A stretch of 64,000 nt of DNA, from contig CAZIJC010000002.1 of the NCBI GenBank assembly GCA_964539385.1, positions 19,859 through 83,858 of the forward strand, read 5' to 3'. This DNA is from JAUVZF01 sp964539385 (GTDB lineage Bacteria; Planctomycetota; Phycisphaerae; FEN-1346). The translations under genes and the position numbers were made by a program. The notes under the pieces were generated by a model, which was given only the letters and a program-made list of their open reading frames with translations, was not told the DNA's origin and made no database searches. Within the stretch, counting starts at the first letter, position 1, and each line of letters begins with the position of its first letter. Positions 8,037 through 17,019 of the stretch are shown here, one piece after another.

Positions 8037-9428
8037 ATGCATCCGAGCGTTCTGCTGCCGGTGCTGTGTGCGGCGTTGGTTGGCATAGGCGTGGCGTTGC
8101 CGGCGGCGGAGGTGGCCGAGCCTCCCGGCGCGGGCGACCGCATCCAGCCCTGGCCGAAGAATCCCTATTACTGGCAGTTCAAGGGGGTGCCCGTGCTGCT
8201 CTTGGGCGGGTCGGTCGAGGACAACCTGTTTCAGATACCGAACCTGGCCGAGCACCTGGACCTGCTAAGCGCGGCCGGCGGCAACTACGTCCGCTGCACC
8301 ATGAGTTGCCGCGACCAGGGCGACGTCTGGCCGTTCGCCGGGACGGGCGGCGCGTACGATCTGGACAAGTGGAACGGCGAGTTCTGGCGCAGGTTCGATG
8401 AGTTCCTCGCCGAGACCGCCCGGCGCGGCATCATCGTCCAGATCGAAGTGTGGGCCACCTTCGACTACTACCGCGACCTCTGGCAGCGGAACCCCTTCAA
8501 CCCGAAGAACAACGCCACCTACACGGCCGAGGCGTCGGGGCTGCCGCTGGAGGTGAAGACGCATCCCACGAGGACGGAGAACGATTTCTTCCGCTCGGCG
8601 CCCGGAGCAAAGAACCTGAAGGTGGTGCTCAAGTACCAGGAGTGGTTCGTCGAGAAACTCCTCTCCTGCAGCCTCCGCTGCGACCACGTCCTGTACTGCA
8701 TGGACAACGAGACGAGCGTCACGCCGAAGTGGGGCGCGTACTGGGCGACGTTCATCCGCAGGAAGGCGGCCGCCGCCGGCCGGCGCGTCGAGGTCACCGA
8801 GATGTGGGACAAGTGGGACCTCGCGCATCCGCAGCACAACGCCACGTTCGACCATCCGGAGACCTACTCCTTCGTCGATATATCGCAAAACAACCACAAC
8901 AAGGGACAGACGCACTACGATAATATGCAGAAGCAGCGGCGGCGCCTCGCACAGCGGGTCCGCCCGATGAACAACGTCAAGATCTACGGGGCCGACGGCG
9001 GCCGCTACGGCGACACGCGCGACGGCGTCGAGCGCCTCTGGCGAAACGTCTTCGGCGGGTGCGCGTCGGCCCGTTTTCACCGGCCATCGAGCGGTATCGG
9101 ACTCTCGAAACTCGCGCAGCGGATGATACGAGCGGCGCGCGACGTGACCGGCGCGTTCGACCTGTTCGCCTGCAAGCCGCACGCCGACCTCCTCTCGGAC
9201 CGCAACGAGGGCGAGGCCTACTGCCTGGCCCAACCGGGCAAGCAGTACGCCGTCTACTTCCCCCGCGGCGGGCAGGTGACGCTCAACACGAAAGACGCCG
9301 CTGGCCGGACGCTTCGCTGGTACGACATCGACGCCGGCACGTGGCGCAAGGTCCAAGAGGTGAAGGGCGGCGGCACGATCGAACTCAAGACGCCCGGCGC
9401 CGGCCAGTGGGCCGCCGTCGTCCGATAA
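8037..9428 (+). CDS. secreted TIM-barrel glycoside hydrolase-like protein
   Basis: The 463-residue product has a signal peptide (1-22) and a probable (beta/alpha)8 barrel: YYWQFKGVPVLLLGGS at the start, WRRFDEFLAETARRGI in the middle, and an Asn-Glu pair at 224-225 (CMDNETS) that resembles the acid/base position of clan GH-A enzymes. The last 90 residues look like a beta domain (YAVYFPRGGQVTLN) of the kind found after DUF4038/apiosidase-like barrels. The start is ATG 8037 after AGGGGG. Substrate is unknown. It opens a run of four + strand glycan genes and a dehydrogenase. Confidence 0.7.
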   Translation: MHPSVLLPVLCAALVGIGVALPAAEVAEPPGAGDRIQPWPKNPYYWQFKGVPVLLLGGSVEDNLFQIPNLAEHLDLLSAAGGNYVRCTMSCRDQGDVWPFAGTGGAYDLDKWNGEFWRRFDEFLAETARRGIIVQIEVWATFDYYRDLWQRNPFNPKNNATYTAEASGLPLEVKTHPTRTENDFFRSAPGAKNLKVVLKYQEWFVEKLLSCSLRCDHVLYCMDNETSVTPKWGAYWATFIRRKAAAAGRRVEVTEMWDKWDLAHPQHNATFDHPETYSFVDISQNNHNKGQTHYDNMQKQRRRLAQRVRPMNNVKIYGADGGRYGDTRDGVERLWRNVFGGCASARFHRPSSGIGLSKLAQRMIRAARDVTGAFDLFACKPHADLLSDRNEGEAYCLAQPGKQYAVYFPRGGQVTLNTKDAAGRTLRWYDIDAGTWRKVQEVKGGGTIELKTPGAGQWAAVVR

Positions 9429-9447
9429 GCGATTGTCCCGCAACATG

Positions 9448-9473
9448 CGCGGCGGGTCTCCCGACCCGCCGCG
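9448..9473. repeat. perfect GC hairpin between two glycan genes
   Basis: An 11-bp perfect stem, CGCGGCGGGTC paired with GACCCGCCGCG, encloses the loop TCCC. It begins 19 bases after the preceding stop and ends just before the GGAGGGAGG ribosome site of the next gene. No T-run follows, so it is better read as an mRNA stabiliser or REP-like repeat than as a terminator. Confidence 0.55.
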
Positions 9474-9491
9474 ACGGAGGGAGGTGCCGCC

Positions 9492-10835
9492 GTGACGATC
9501 CGTACCTTCGCCGCCGTTCTGCTCGTGTTCGCGCTGCCCGCGTGGGCGGCGCCGCCGGTGGTGGTTGAGGAGGGGGACCGCCCGATACTGGCGGCGTTCC
9601 TCGGCCACGCCGAGCGGTCGGCCGCCTACTGCACGGCGGAGCGGATGGCGAAGTTCGCGGCCCAGCCGGAGGACATCGTGTGGCAGGGGTCGCGGTACAT
9701 CCGTCTGCCGCTCCTGGCGTACCGCCTGACGGGCGACGCCAGGTACCTCGACGAATTCGTGAAACGGTGCGACGCTCTGTACGGCTGCCAGACGAAGGGC
9801 GGCGACGGGTTCCTCGGCTGGTACGGTCTGCCGCTGCCGCTCTTCCGCCATCCGGACCACCCTGAGGAGAAGGTCGATTGTCTCCTCACAAGTTTCGAGG
9901 TAGCGCGGATGGCCGCCGATTTTGCGCGCGTAGTCCGGGCCGACGATGCGCTCGTCCGCCGCCACGGACGCGCGGCCGAGCGCTATCTGAAGGTGGCCGA
10001 GGAGCACCTGGTCAGAAAATGGGACGCCCGCAAGTGTTACCGCGACCTCGGCAGATTGGGGGCCGTCTACAGCACGCACCCGGGCCTGAAGTCCGTCAAG
10101 GCGGGCCTCACCCAGCCGCACAACAAGCACGCCAAGATCGTCCGGGCGCTCGTCTCGCTCTACGCCGCCACCGGCAGGGATGAGCACCTCGTGAAGGCCG
10201 TCAAACTCGCCGCGCGGTTCAAGCGATGCCTCGCGCTTGCCGAGGGTCATTACACGTGGAACTACTGGGACCCGGCCGGGCCGTGGGACGTCCATCCCGA
10301 GGACCCGGCCAAGTGGAAGCACTGGATCGGGGCCGAGCATCGCGGCGGGTACTACGCCCTGTCGCTCTCGCAGGCGGTGCTGCTGTACGAGCACGGCCTG
10401 GTGTTCGACCGCTCCGACATCGACCGGTTCGTGCAGACGCAGACGACGGTCTGCTGGAACGGCGACACCGAGCATCCCAAGTGGGCCCGCGTGGACGGCC
10501 GCGCTATGGATCAAGTCTACCTGTGCGCGTACCTGGCGCCGTTCGACAATGCGATTCGCGAGATGGCCCTGGGTGCGCCCGCGCGCCGCGAACGTCTCAA
10601 GCACAAGGACCATTCGTGGCAGGGCTCGGTCGTGGCGGCCGAGTACCTGGAGATGAAGTACCTGACGTACCCGCGTTGGCGCGACGGTTCGCCGGCCGAG
10701 AAGGCGACCGCGGCGCCGTTCCTCGCCAAACCGGCAAACCAGGCGCTGCTGAAGGAACTGGCGCTGGAGGTCAAAGCGCCCGGTTACCGCGCCCCGCAGA
10801 CGCCGGCGCAGATGAATCCTGGAGGTGTGCGATGA
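9492..10835 (+). CDS. secreted alpha/alpha-toroid protein, unknown function
   Basis: The 447-residue product has a signal peptide (1-19) and then helix-rich sequence with repeated patterns such as LLAYRLTGDARYLDE and YAATGRDEHLVKAVKLAARF, typical of six-hairpin glycosidases and related epimerases or lyases. Conserved-looking aromatic and acidic residues occur in HYTWNYWDPAG. The start is GTG 9492, with a GGAGGGAGGTG site. Its stop overlaps the next ATG (ATGA at 10832-10835). It probably acts on an oligosaccharide made by the neighbouring hydrolases, but no specific family is recognised. Confidence 0.65.
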   Translation: MTIRTFAAVLLVFALPAWAAPPVVVEEGDRPILAAFLGHAERSAAYCTAERMAKFAAQPEDIVWQGSRYIRLPLLAYRLTGDARYLDEFVKRCDALYGCQTKGGDGFLGWYGLPLPLFRHPDHPEEKVDCLLTSFEVARMAADFARVVRADDALVRRHGRAAERYLKVAEEHLVRKWDARKCYRDLGRLGAVYSTHPGLKSVKAGLTQPHNKHAKIVRALVSLYAATGRDEHLVKAVKLAARFKRCLALAEGHYTWNYWDPAGPWDVHPEDPAKWKHWIGAEHRGGYYALSLSQAVLLYEHGLVFDRSDIDRFVQTQTTVCWNGDTEHPKWARVDGRAMDQVYLCAYLAPFDNAIREMALGAPARRERLKHKDHSWQGSVVAAEYLEMKYLTYPRWRDGSPAEKATAAPFLAKPANQALLKELALEVKAPGYRAPQTPAQMNPGGVR

Positions 10836-12286
10836 ACCGACGCGAAACGCTGCGGCGGTGGATTGGATGGATTCTCCTTGCGGTGGTGATCGCCGTGGCG
10901 GTCACGTCGGCCAGGAGCCGCGCGGGGCAGCCGCCCGCCGCCGGGCCGCTCCGGGTCCATCCCGACAACCCGCGGTACTTCACCGACGGAAGCGGCAGGG
11001 CGATCCTCCTGGCCGGCTCGCACACGTGGCCGAGCCTGGTGGACATGGGGCCGAGCGATCCGCCGCCGCGGTTCGACTTCGACGGCTATCTCGATTTCCT
11101 CCAGAAGCACGGCCACAACTTCGTCCGCCTCTGGACGTGGGAGCACACGACGTGGGATACGCGCGGCAACCGCGAGAAGAAACGCCATCATTGCGGGCCC
11201 ATGCCGTACGCCCGAACCGGACCGGGCAAGGCGCTCGACGGCAAGCCGAGGTTCGATCTCAGCAAGTTCGACGCCGAGTACTTCAACCGCCTCCGCCGGC
11301 GTGTCGAGGCCGCGGGCAAGCGCGGCATCTACATCTCGGTCATGCTCTTCGAGGGCTGGGCCATGCAGCACTCACCGGGCGCCTGGGAGTCACACCCCTT
11401 CCACCCGAATAACAACATCAGCGGCATCAATGGTGACACGGACGGCGACGGCAAGGGCCTGGAGGTCCACGAACTGGCCGACCCCAAGGTCACGGCCATC
11501 CAGGAGGCCTACGTCCGCAAGGTCATCGACACGGTCGGCGACCTCGACAACGTCCTCTACGAGATCTCCAACGAGAACCATCCGCCGTCAACCAAGTGGC
11601 AGTATCACATAATCGAGTTTATCCACAAGCATGAGAAGACCCGGCCAAAACAGCATCCGGTGGGCATGACGTTCCAGTACAAGGGCGGTAGCAACAAGGC
11701 GCTCTTCGACAGCCCGGCCGAGTGGATCTCACCGAACCCGAGCACCGACGTGCCCAAGGGGCACAACTACCGCGACAATCCGCCGCCCGCCGATGGCCGC
11801 AAGGTCATCCTCACCGACACCGATCACCTCTGGGGCATCGGCGGCGACTACCGGTGGGTGTGGAAGTCGTTCCTGCGCGGCCTCAACCCCATCTTCATGG
11901 ACCCGTACGACGGCGAGGTCCTGGGCCTTCGCCAGCCCCAGAACTGGCCGGCGCTGCGGCGGGCCATGGGCGACGTCCTTCGCTTCAGCCGCCGGAGGGC
12001 CTTGGCCGCCATGACGCCGCAGGGCAAACTCGCCTCCACCGGCTACTGCCTCGCGAATCCCTCCAAGAAGAACCCGGAGTACCTCGTCTACCTGCCCGAC
12101 GGTGGGAAGGCGACCGTGGACCTCTCGACCACGCCCGGTCCGCTCGTGGCCGAGTGGTTTGATCCGAAGACGGGCAAAACCGTGAAGGACGACTCGGCTG
12201 TCGGCGGCGCCCGCCGCGAGTTCAAAGCCCCCTTCGCCGGCGACGCCGTGCTGTACCTCGCCCTATCGTACAGGGCGAACCCCTGA
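10832..12286 (+). CDS. DUF4038 / apiosidase-like glycoside hydrolase
   Basis: The protein has 484 residues: a signal or membrane anchor at 10-28, then the start of a DUF4038-type barrel (RVHPDNPRYFTDGSGRAILL, then a GSHTW motif). Glu248 in YEISNEN is a clan GH-A style acid/base candidate. HLWGIGGDYRWVWKSFLRG is typical of the family's barrel end. A C-terminal beta domain from about 390 resembles the putative collagen-binding domain found with DUF4038. The start ATG 10832 overlaps the preceding stop and follows GGAGGTG. Enzymes of this type remove unusual pentoses from pectic or arabinogalactan chains; the actual substrate is unknown. Confidence 0.75.
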   Translation: MNRRETLRRWIGWILLAVVIAVAVTSARSRAGQPPAAGPLRVHPDNPRYFTDGSGRAILLAGSHTWPSLVDMGPSDPPPRFDFDGYLDFLQKHGHNFVRLWTWEHTTWDTRGNREKKRHHCGPMPYARTGPGKALDGKPRFDLSKFDAEYFNRLRRRVEAAGKRGIYISVMLFEGWAMQHSPGAWESHPFHPNNNISGINGDTDGDGKGLEVHELADPKVTAIQEAYVRKVIDTVGDLDNVLYEISNENHPPSTKWQYHIIEFIHKHEKTRPKQHPVGMTFQYKGGSNKALFDSPAEWISPNPSTDVPKGHNYRDNPPPADGRKVILTDTDHLWGIGGDYRWVWKSFLRGLNPIFMDPYDGEVLGLRQPQNWPALRRAMGDVLRFSRRRALAAMTPQGKLASTGYCLANPSKKNPEYLVYLPDGGKATVDLSTTPGPLVAEWFDPKTGKTVKDDSAVGGARREFKAPFAGDAVLYLALSYRANP

Positions 12287-12298
12287 GGGGAAGCCGCC

Positions 12299-14770
12299 AT
12301 GGTCCGCTTCGTCGCATGGATTGTCACCGTCATCGGGGTGACGGTCTCGGCCGTCGCCGCCACGGAGACCCCCGTCGTCTGGGACTTTGAGGCCGACGCG
12401 GCCGGATGGCGGCCGCGGGCCGAGACGGTTGCCGTCACCCGCGCCGCCGCCGGCGCCACCCCTGCCAGCCGTGGATCGCTCCACGTGCGGGGCCCGATCC
12501 GAGTGGGGTGGAACTACGTCACCTCGCCGCACCGGCCCATGACGCCGGGCGGCCTGTACCGCCTGTCGGCGCATCTGCGCGTCGATGCGTTGGGCCCGGC
12601 CACGCCGGCCCCGTACCTGAAGTGTGAGTTCGTGGGCGCCGACCGCCGCAAGGCCCTCGGACGGGCCTCGACCGAACCCTACGACCCGGCGCGGATGGGC
12701 ACGTGGCAGCGGCTGGCCGGCGAGTTTCGCGCGCCCAAGGGTGTCGTCTCCAGCTGGCTGGCCCTCGAGAAGGGCACCGCCGGGCCTTGCGAGATCGACG
12801 CACGACTCGATGACGTGCGGCTCGAGCCCATCGAGCGGCTCACGGTCTTCGACAAGTACCTTCTGGACCCGCTTCCCGAAGGGCTGGCAAAGGTCCGCGG
12901 CGTCCACCCGCGGCTGTACCTGACGGCCGATGGCTTCGACGCGCTCCGCCGCGCCATCCGCTCGACGCACAAGCCGATGTGGGACGAACTCAAGGCCCTC
13001 GCCGACCGGTATGCCCGCGGCGGCCCGCCGAAATATATCCGGCACGACCGCTACAGCGGCGACGAGCAACTCTGGCAGCGGGGTGTCGGAAACGTCATGC
13101 CGACCATCGCGATGGCCTACCGGTTGACGGGCGAGAAGCGGTATCTCGACGCCGCCAGGGCGTGGGCCCTCGCTTCGTGCGGCTACGAGACGTGGGGCCT
13201 CGGACGCATCGACGGCATGGACCTGGCGGCGGGGCACCAACTCTTCGGCCTGGCCATCGTGTACGACTGGTGTTACCAGGACTTGGGGGCGGAGGCGCGG
13301 CAGACGATTCGCGCGACGCTCGTGCGGCGGGGCGGGGCGATGTTCGACGCGGCTGTCACCGGACGCGCCTGGTGGCGACGCGCCTACCTCCAGAACCATC
13401 TCTGGGTCAACGTGTGCGGGCTGGCGGCCGCCGGGCTGGCGGTGTTCGACGAGGTCGAGGGCGCGTCGATGTGGGTCGGCCTGCCGCTCGAGAAGTTCCG
13501 CCGCACGATGGAATCGCTCGGCCCCGACGGGGCCAGCCACGAGGGTGTCGGCTACTGGCAGTACGGCGCCGAGTACCTCCTGAAGTTCATGCACCTGGCG
13601 CGCGACCTGCTGGGCGTGGACCTGCACGGCGGCGCCTGGTGGCGGAATACCGCCGCCTACGCGCAGTACCTGACGTTGCCCCGCCGGGCGTGGACACGCC
13701 GTAACTCAATCGTCGACCTTGCCGACTGCCCGCGCTACAACTGGTACGGGCCGGAGTACCTGCTGCGCCGTCTGGCGGCCTTGTACCGCGACGGGCACGC
13801 CCAGTGGCTGGCGCGCGAGGTCGCCGGCGCCAACATCGCCGCCGCCGGCGCCCCGTGGCTGAATCTCGTCTGGTTCGACCCGACGGTTGAGGCCCGGCCG
13901 CCGACCGACCGTCCGACGCTTCGCCACTTCCGCGACATGGGCATCGTGAGTGCCCGAAGCACCTGGTCGGGCGACGAGGCCCTCGTGGTCCTGAAGTGCG
14001 GGCCGTTCATCGGACACGAGGCCGTCGAGCGGTTCACCTACGACCCCGGCGGCGGGCACGTCCACCCCGACGCGAACCACTTCGTCGTGTTCGCGTGCGG
14101 AGAATGGCTCGTCCGCGACGACGGCTACCGCGCCAAACGCACCGGCCAACACAACACGCTGCTGGTCGGCGGCAAGGGGCAACTCGGCGAGGGACGCATG
14201 TGGTTCGACGGCGCGCCCTGCCTTCGACGAAAGGCCCGGCCGCGCATCCTACGAGCCGAGAGCACGCCGGCGCTCGACCACATCGCCGGCGATGCGACCG
14301 CGGCCTATCCGCCCGAGGCGGGGCTCACGCGGTACGTCCGCCACCTCCTTTTCCTCAAGCCCGACGTGCTCCTTGTCATCGACGACGTGGACGCCGAGAA
14401 GGAAACCGATCTGGAACTTCGGTATCATCCCGAACAGCAGGCGGCGACTCGCCGGGGCGACGCCTTTGTGACACGGGGCGAGAAGAGCGTCCTCAGAATC
14501 GAGATCCTGACGGCCCAGGGCGCCGCCGTCGCCGCTGAACCTCTGGCCGTTGCGGGCCGACACGGCGAGGACGGCGAGCAGATGCTGACGGTCCGGCTGC
14601 GGCGGCGCGGCCGGGCGTGGCGAAGCGCGGTGGCCCTCTCGTGGGCTCCCAAGGGCGCCGAGCCGGCCCCCGTCTCGCTCCACGCGGACGGCGACGCCTG
14701 GACCTTCGCGGTCGGTGGCCGCACGGTGACCTTCGATTGGCGGACGGGCCAGGTGGAGGGCGTGCGATGA
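12299..14770 (+). CDS. heparinase II/III-like polysaccharide lyase
   Basis: The 823-residue secreted protein begins with a signal peptide (1-21), then a carbohydrate-binding-like beta domain to about 175, an alpha/alpha toroid beginning with HPRLYLTADGFDALRRAI and containing a NHLWVN motif, and a heparinase II/III beta-sandwich from about 530 with GGGHVHPDANHF, the signature His/Asn region. Such enzymes split uronate-containing glycans by beta-elimination. It follows the DUF4038 gene by 12 bases with a GAGGGGAAG site, so the genes are likely one transcript. Substrate specificity (heparin-like, alginate or another) cannot be told from sequence alone. Confidence 0.8.
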   Translation: MVRFVAWIVTVIGVTVSAVAATETPVVWDFEADAAGWRPRAETVAVTRAAAGATPASRGSLHVRGPIRVGWNYVTSPHRPMTPGGLYRLSAHLRVDALGPATPAPYLKCEFVGADRRKALGRASTEPYDPARMGTWQRLAGEFRAPKGVVSSWLALEKGTAGPCEIDARLDDVRLEPIERLTVFDKYLLDPLPEGLAKVRGVHPRLYLTADGFDALRRAIRSTHKPMWDELKALADRYARGGPPKYIRHDRYSGDEQLWQRGVGNVMPTIAMAYRLTGEKRYLDAARAWALASCGYETWGLGRIDGMDLAAGHQLFGLAIVYDWCYQDLGAEARQTIRATLVRRGGAMFDAAVTGRAWWRRAYLQNHLWVNVCGLAAAGLAVFDEVEGASMWVGLPLEKFRRTMESLGPDGASHEGVGYWQYGAEYLLKFMHLARDLLGVDLHGGAWWRNTAAYAQYLTLPRRAWTRRNSIVDLADCPRYNWYGPEYLLRRLAALYRDGHAQWLAREVAGANIAAAGAPWLNLVWFDPTVEARPPTDRPTLRHFRDMGIVSARSTWSGDEALVVLKCGPFIGHEAVERFTYDPGGGHVHPDANHFVVFACGEWLVRDDGYRAKRTGQHNTLLVGGKGQLGEGRMWFDGAPCLRRKARPRILRAESTPALDHIAGDATAAYPPEAGLTRYVRHLLFLKPDVLLVIDDVDAEKETDLELRYHPEQQAATRRGDAFVTRGEKSVLRIEILTAQGAAVAAEPLAVAGRHGEDGEQMLTVRLRRRGRAWRSAVALSWAPKGAEPAPVSLHADGDAWTFAVGGRTVTFDWRTGQVEGVR

Positions 14771-14889
14771 CTTGGTGGGGCGCGGCGATGATCCTCAGGC
14801 CGACCGGCTCTTGCGCTTGACAAACCCGACGGTGCGGGCGACAGTACCGGCCGCCTGCCCTGCGCATCCGCCCGTGAAGGAGGCGATCT

Positions 14890-15921
14890 GTGCTCGCGGC
14901 CGTCCTGAAAGACTACGATAACCTGGTTCTGGAAGACGTTCCGCAGCCCGAGCCCGGCATCGGCGAGGCCGTGGTCCGCATCCGGTCGTGCGGGTTCTGC
15001 GCCACCGATTACAAAGCCATCAAGGGCATCCGACGCAACGTCGTCTTTCCGCTCGTTCCGGGGCACGAGCCGTCGGGCGTCGTCGCGAAGGTGGGGCCGG
15101 GCGTCGAGCATTTCAGGCAAGGCGATGAGGTTATCCTCCAGCCGTCCGGTTACTGCGGCGTGTGCGCGCATTGCCGCACCGGAAACACGCATTACTGCGA
15201 GCACGCCTTCACGACAGGCGGCGACGGACCGCCGGTGACGTGGCCCGGGTCGTTCGCCGAGTACACGAAGACGCTCTCCCGGTGCCTGTTTCACAAGCCG
15301 CCGTCGCTCTCGTTCGATGCGGCGGCGCTCACCGAGCCGCTTTCCGGCGCGTGGAAAGGCGTCGTCCAGTACAGCCGGATGCAGGTGGGCGACGACGTGG
15401 TCGTCATCGGCACGGGGGGCATCGGCCTTCTGTGCCTGATGGTGGCGAAGGCGGCCGGGGCCGGAAGGCTCGTCGCCATCGACAAGAGCGACTACGCCCT
15501 CGCCAGCGCCGCCGCCCTCGGCGCCACGCACACCGTCAACCCGAACAACAAGGATGCGAAGCAGCGCGTCTACGAGATCATGCCCGACGGGCCGGACCTC
15601 GTGGTCGAGGCGGCCGGGCCCATCGAGGCGGTGCGGATGATGGTCTCGCTGCTTCGGCGCGGCACGCGGTGGAACGTGTTCGGCATAACGACCCATGAGA
15701 CGTTCGAGATGGACGGCGGCCTCGCACACTTCCTGGAGGCCCGCATGGACGCCTCGTTCGGCACCACGCCCAGGGCCATGACGGCCGCCATCCGCCTGAT
15801 GGAGCGCGGCCTGGTGGACACCGACAGAATCATCTCGCACCGGTTCCCGCTCGCCGACATCCACAAGGCCGTCGAGGTGATGGGCACTCCGGAACGGAAC
15901 AAAGTCATCGTCAACCCGTGA
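14890..15921 (+). CDS. zinc-dependent alcohol / polyol dehydrogenase
   Basis: This 343-residue medium-chain dehydrogenase has the catalytic zinc pattern CGFCATDYK with GHE downstream, a structural zinc loop CGVCAHCRTGNTHYC, and a Rossmann motif GTGGIG near residue 178. It belongs with threonine/sorbitol-type dehydrogenases and probably oxidises a sugar alcohol or converts a sugar acid released by the preceding lyase genes. The start is GTG 14890 after a strong AAGGAGG. The 119-base gap before it separates it from the lyase. Exact substrate unknown. Confidence 0.85.
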   Translation: MLAAVLKDYDNLVLEDVPQPEPGIGEAVVRIRSCGFCATDYKAIKGIRRNVVFPLVPGHEPSGVVAKVGPGVEHFRQGDEVILQPSGYCGVCAHCRTGNTHYCEHAFTTGGDGPPVTWPGSFAEYTKTLSRCLFHKPPSLSFDAAALTEPLSGAWKGVVQYSRMQVGDDVVVIGTGGIGLLCLMVAKAAGAGRLVAIDKSDYALASAAALGATHTVNPNNKDAKQRVYEIMPDGPDLVVEAAGPIEAVRMMVSLLRRGTRWNVFGITTHETFEMDGGLAHFLEARMDASFGTTPRAMTAAIRLMERGLVDTDRIISHRFPLADIHKAVEVMGTPERNKVIVNP

Positions 15922-15978
15922 AAGGCATTGTCCGCCGCGACGACGTCGTGAAGGTGGTGCTGGAATGGTGAACGGGCA

Positions 15979-16032
15979 TTTTAGCCGCGACCCGAAGGGG
16001 AGCGCGCTCTCCCCTGCGGGTCGCGGCTAAAA
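15979..16032. repeat. long palindrome between convergent genes (REP-like, likely terminator)
   Basis: TTTTAGCCGCGACCCG (15979-15994) pairs perfectly with CGGGTCGCGGCTAAAA (16017-16032); inside, after one A/G mismatch, AGGGGAG pairs with CTCCCCT. The arms therefore extend to about 24 bases around a tiny loop. It lies between the dehydrogenase on + and the lyase on -, where a two-way terminator is expected, and its A/T ends give a short U run on each transcript. The core matches the repeat at 1005-1030. Confidence 0.65.
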
Positions 16033-16085
16033 GGGCATCGCTTCTCGGCGACGAGTCAAATCAGTTCGGGCCGGGCAGGCGGCTC

Positions 16086-17003
16086 CTATTTCACGCAGTA
16101 CTCATCGAAGCCAAGGCGCTGGAGTTCGGCCCGCACGTGCTCGGCCTCCTCCGGCGTCAGGTTTCGCATCGGGGGGCGAGCCGGGCCGCAGTCCAGGCCG
16201 ACCATCTTCATGACGCTCTTGGCGGCCGGCAGGAACGAACCGGTCGTCGTGTACAGCAGGTGGATCATCTCGCGGGACCGGCGCTGAAGGTCGCGGGCCG
16301 TGTCGAGGTCACCCGCCTCGAACGCCTCCATCATCCGCACGTACAGCGGCGCCGAGAAACTGTACGTGCTGCCGACCGCGCCGCGTGCGCCGATCGCCAG
16401 GCCGGCGAGCAGCGTCTCGTCGCGGCCGTAGAGGATATCGAACCGTCCGTCCGCCACGTCGAGGCACCGTCCATAGTCCATGAGGTCTTCCCAGGTGTAC
16501 TTAATGCCGGCGAGGGTCGGGATGGCCTCGGTCGCGGCTTCCAGGAAGTCGGCCATCGGGAACTCGACGCCGGTCATCCCGGGGATGTGGTAATAGTAGA
16601 AGGGCAGCGCGGGCGCCGCCTCCGCAACCCGGGCGCAGAACGCCACCAGGTCCTCGATGGTCTGCGGCTTGAAGAAACACGGCCCCATCGCGCCGATGCC
16701 ATAGGCGCGGATCTCGGCCGCGTGGGCAGCGAGCGCTTTGGACTCGGCCAGACTGTTGTGGCCGACGTGGATGATGACCTTGAACCCGTCGGCCGCCGCG
16801 TCCGCCCACCGCCTGGCGACGTCCATCCGCTCGGCGACCGTCAGCAACAAACTTTCGCCGGTCGTTCCGCACGCGAACACGCCCGCCACGCCGTTTCGCG
16901 CCAGCAGGTCGGCGTACGGTTCGACGGCAGCGAGGTTCACGCCACCGTCTTCAGCCATCGGCGTAAACGGCGCCGCAATCAGCCCTTCGATGCGTTCTGC
17001 CAT
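16086..17003 (-). CDS. nanA: N-acetylneuraminate lyase-like aldolase
   Basis: The 305-residue protein is a DapA/NanA-family class I aldolase. It has GTTGE near residue 47, the catalytic tyrosine 138 in YHIPGMTGV, as in sialic acid lyases, and the Schiff-base lysine 168 in GIKYT. The Y-H-I-P form favours N-acetylneuraminate lyase (sialic acid to N-acetylmannosamine and pyruvate) over dihydrodipicolinate synthase. It lies directly downstream of a kelch-symporter gene of the sialic-acid type, which strengthens the reading, though other keto-acid sugars remain possible. Confidence 0.75.
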   Translation of the reverse strand: MAERIEGLIAAPFTPMAEDGGVNLAAVEPYADLLARNGVAGVFACGTTGESLLLTVAERMDVARRWADAAADGFKVIIHVGHNSLAESKALAAHAAEIRAYGIGAMGPCFFKPQTIEDLVAFCARVAEAAPALPFYYYHIPGMTGVEFPMADFLEAATEAIPTLAGIKYTWEDLMDYGRCLDVADGRFDILYGRDETLLAGLAIGARGAVGSTYSFSAPLYVRMMEAFEAGDLDTARDLQRRSREMIHLLYTTTGSFLPAAKSVMKMVGLDCGPARPPMRNLTPEEAEHVRAELQRLGFDEYCVK

Positions 17004-17019
17004 GGCGCGGGTTCCTTCC

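Noticed and set aside
14767..14820. 17-codon frame overlapping the heparinase stop (MTWWGAAMIL...)
   Set aside because: Although it starts with an ATGA overlap, it is very short, ends at once and has no similarity I can see; listing it as a gene would be unsupported.
14817..14846. TTGACA with a weak ACAGTA as a promoter for the dehydrogenase gene
   Set aside because: The -10 match is poor and a purine-rich ribosome site lies well downstream; not strong enough to list.
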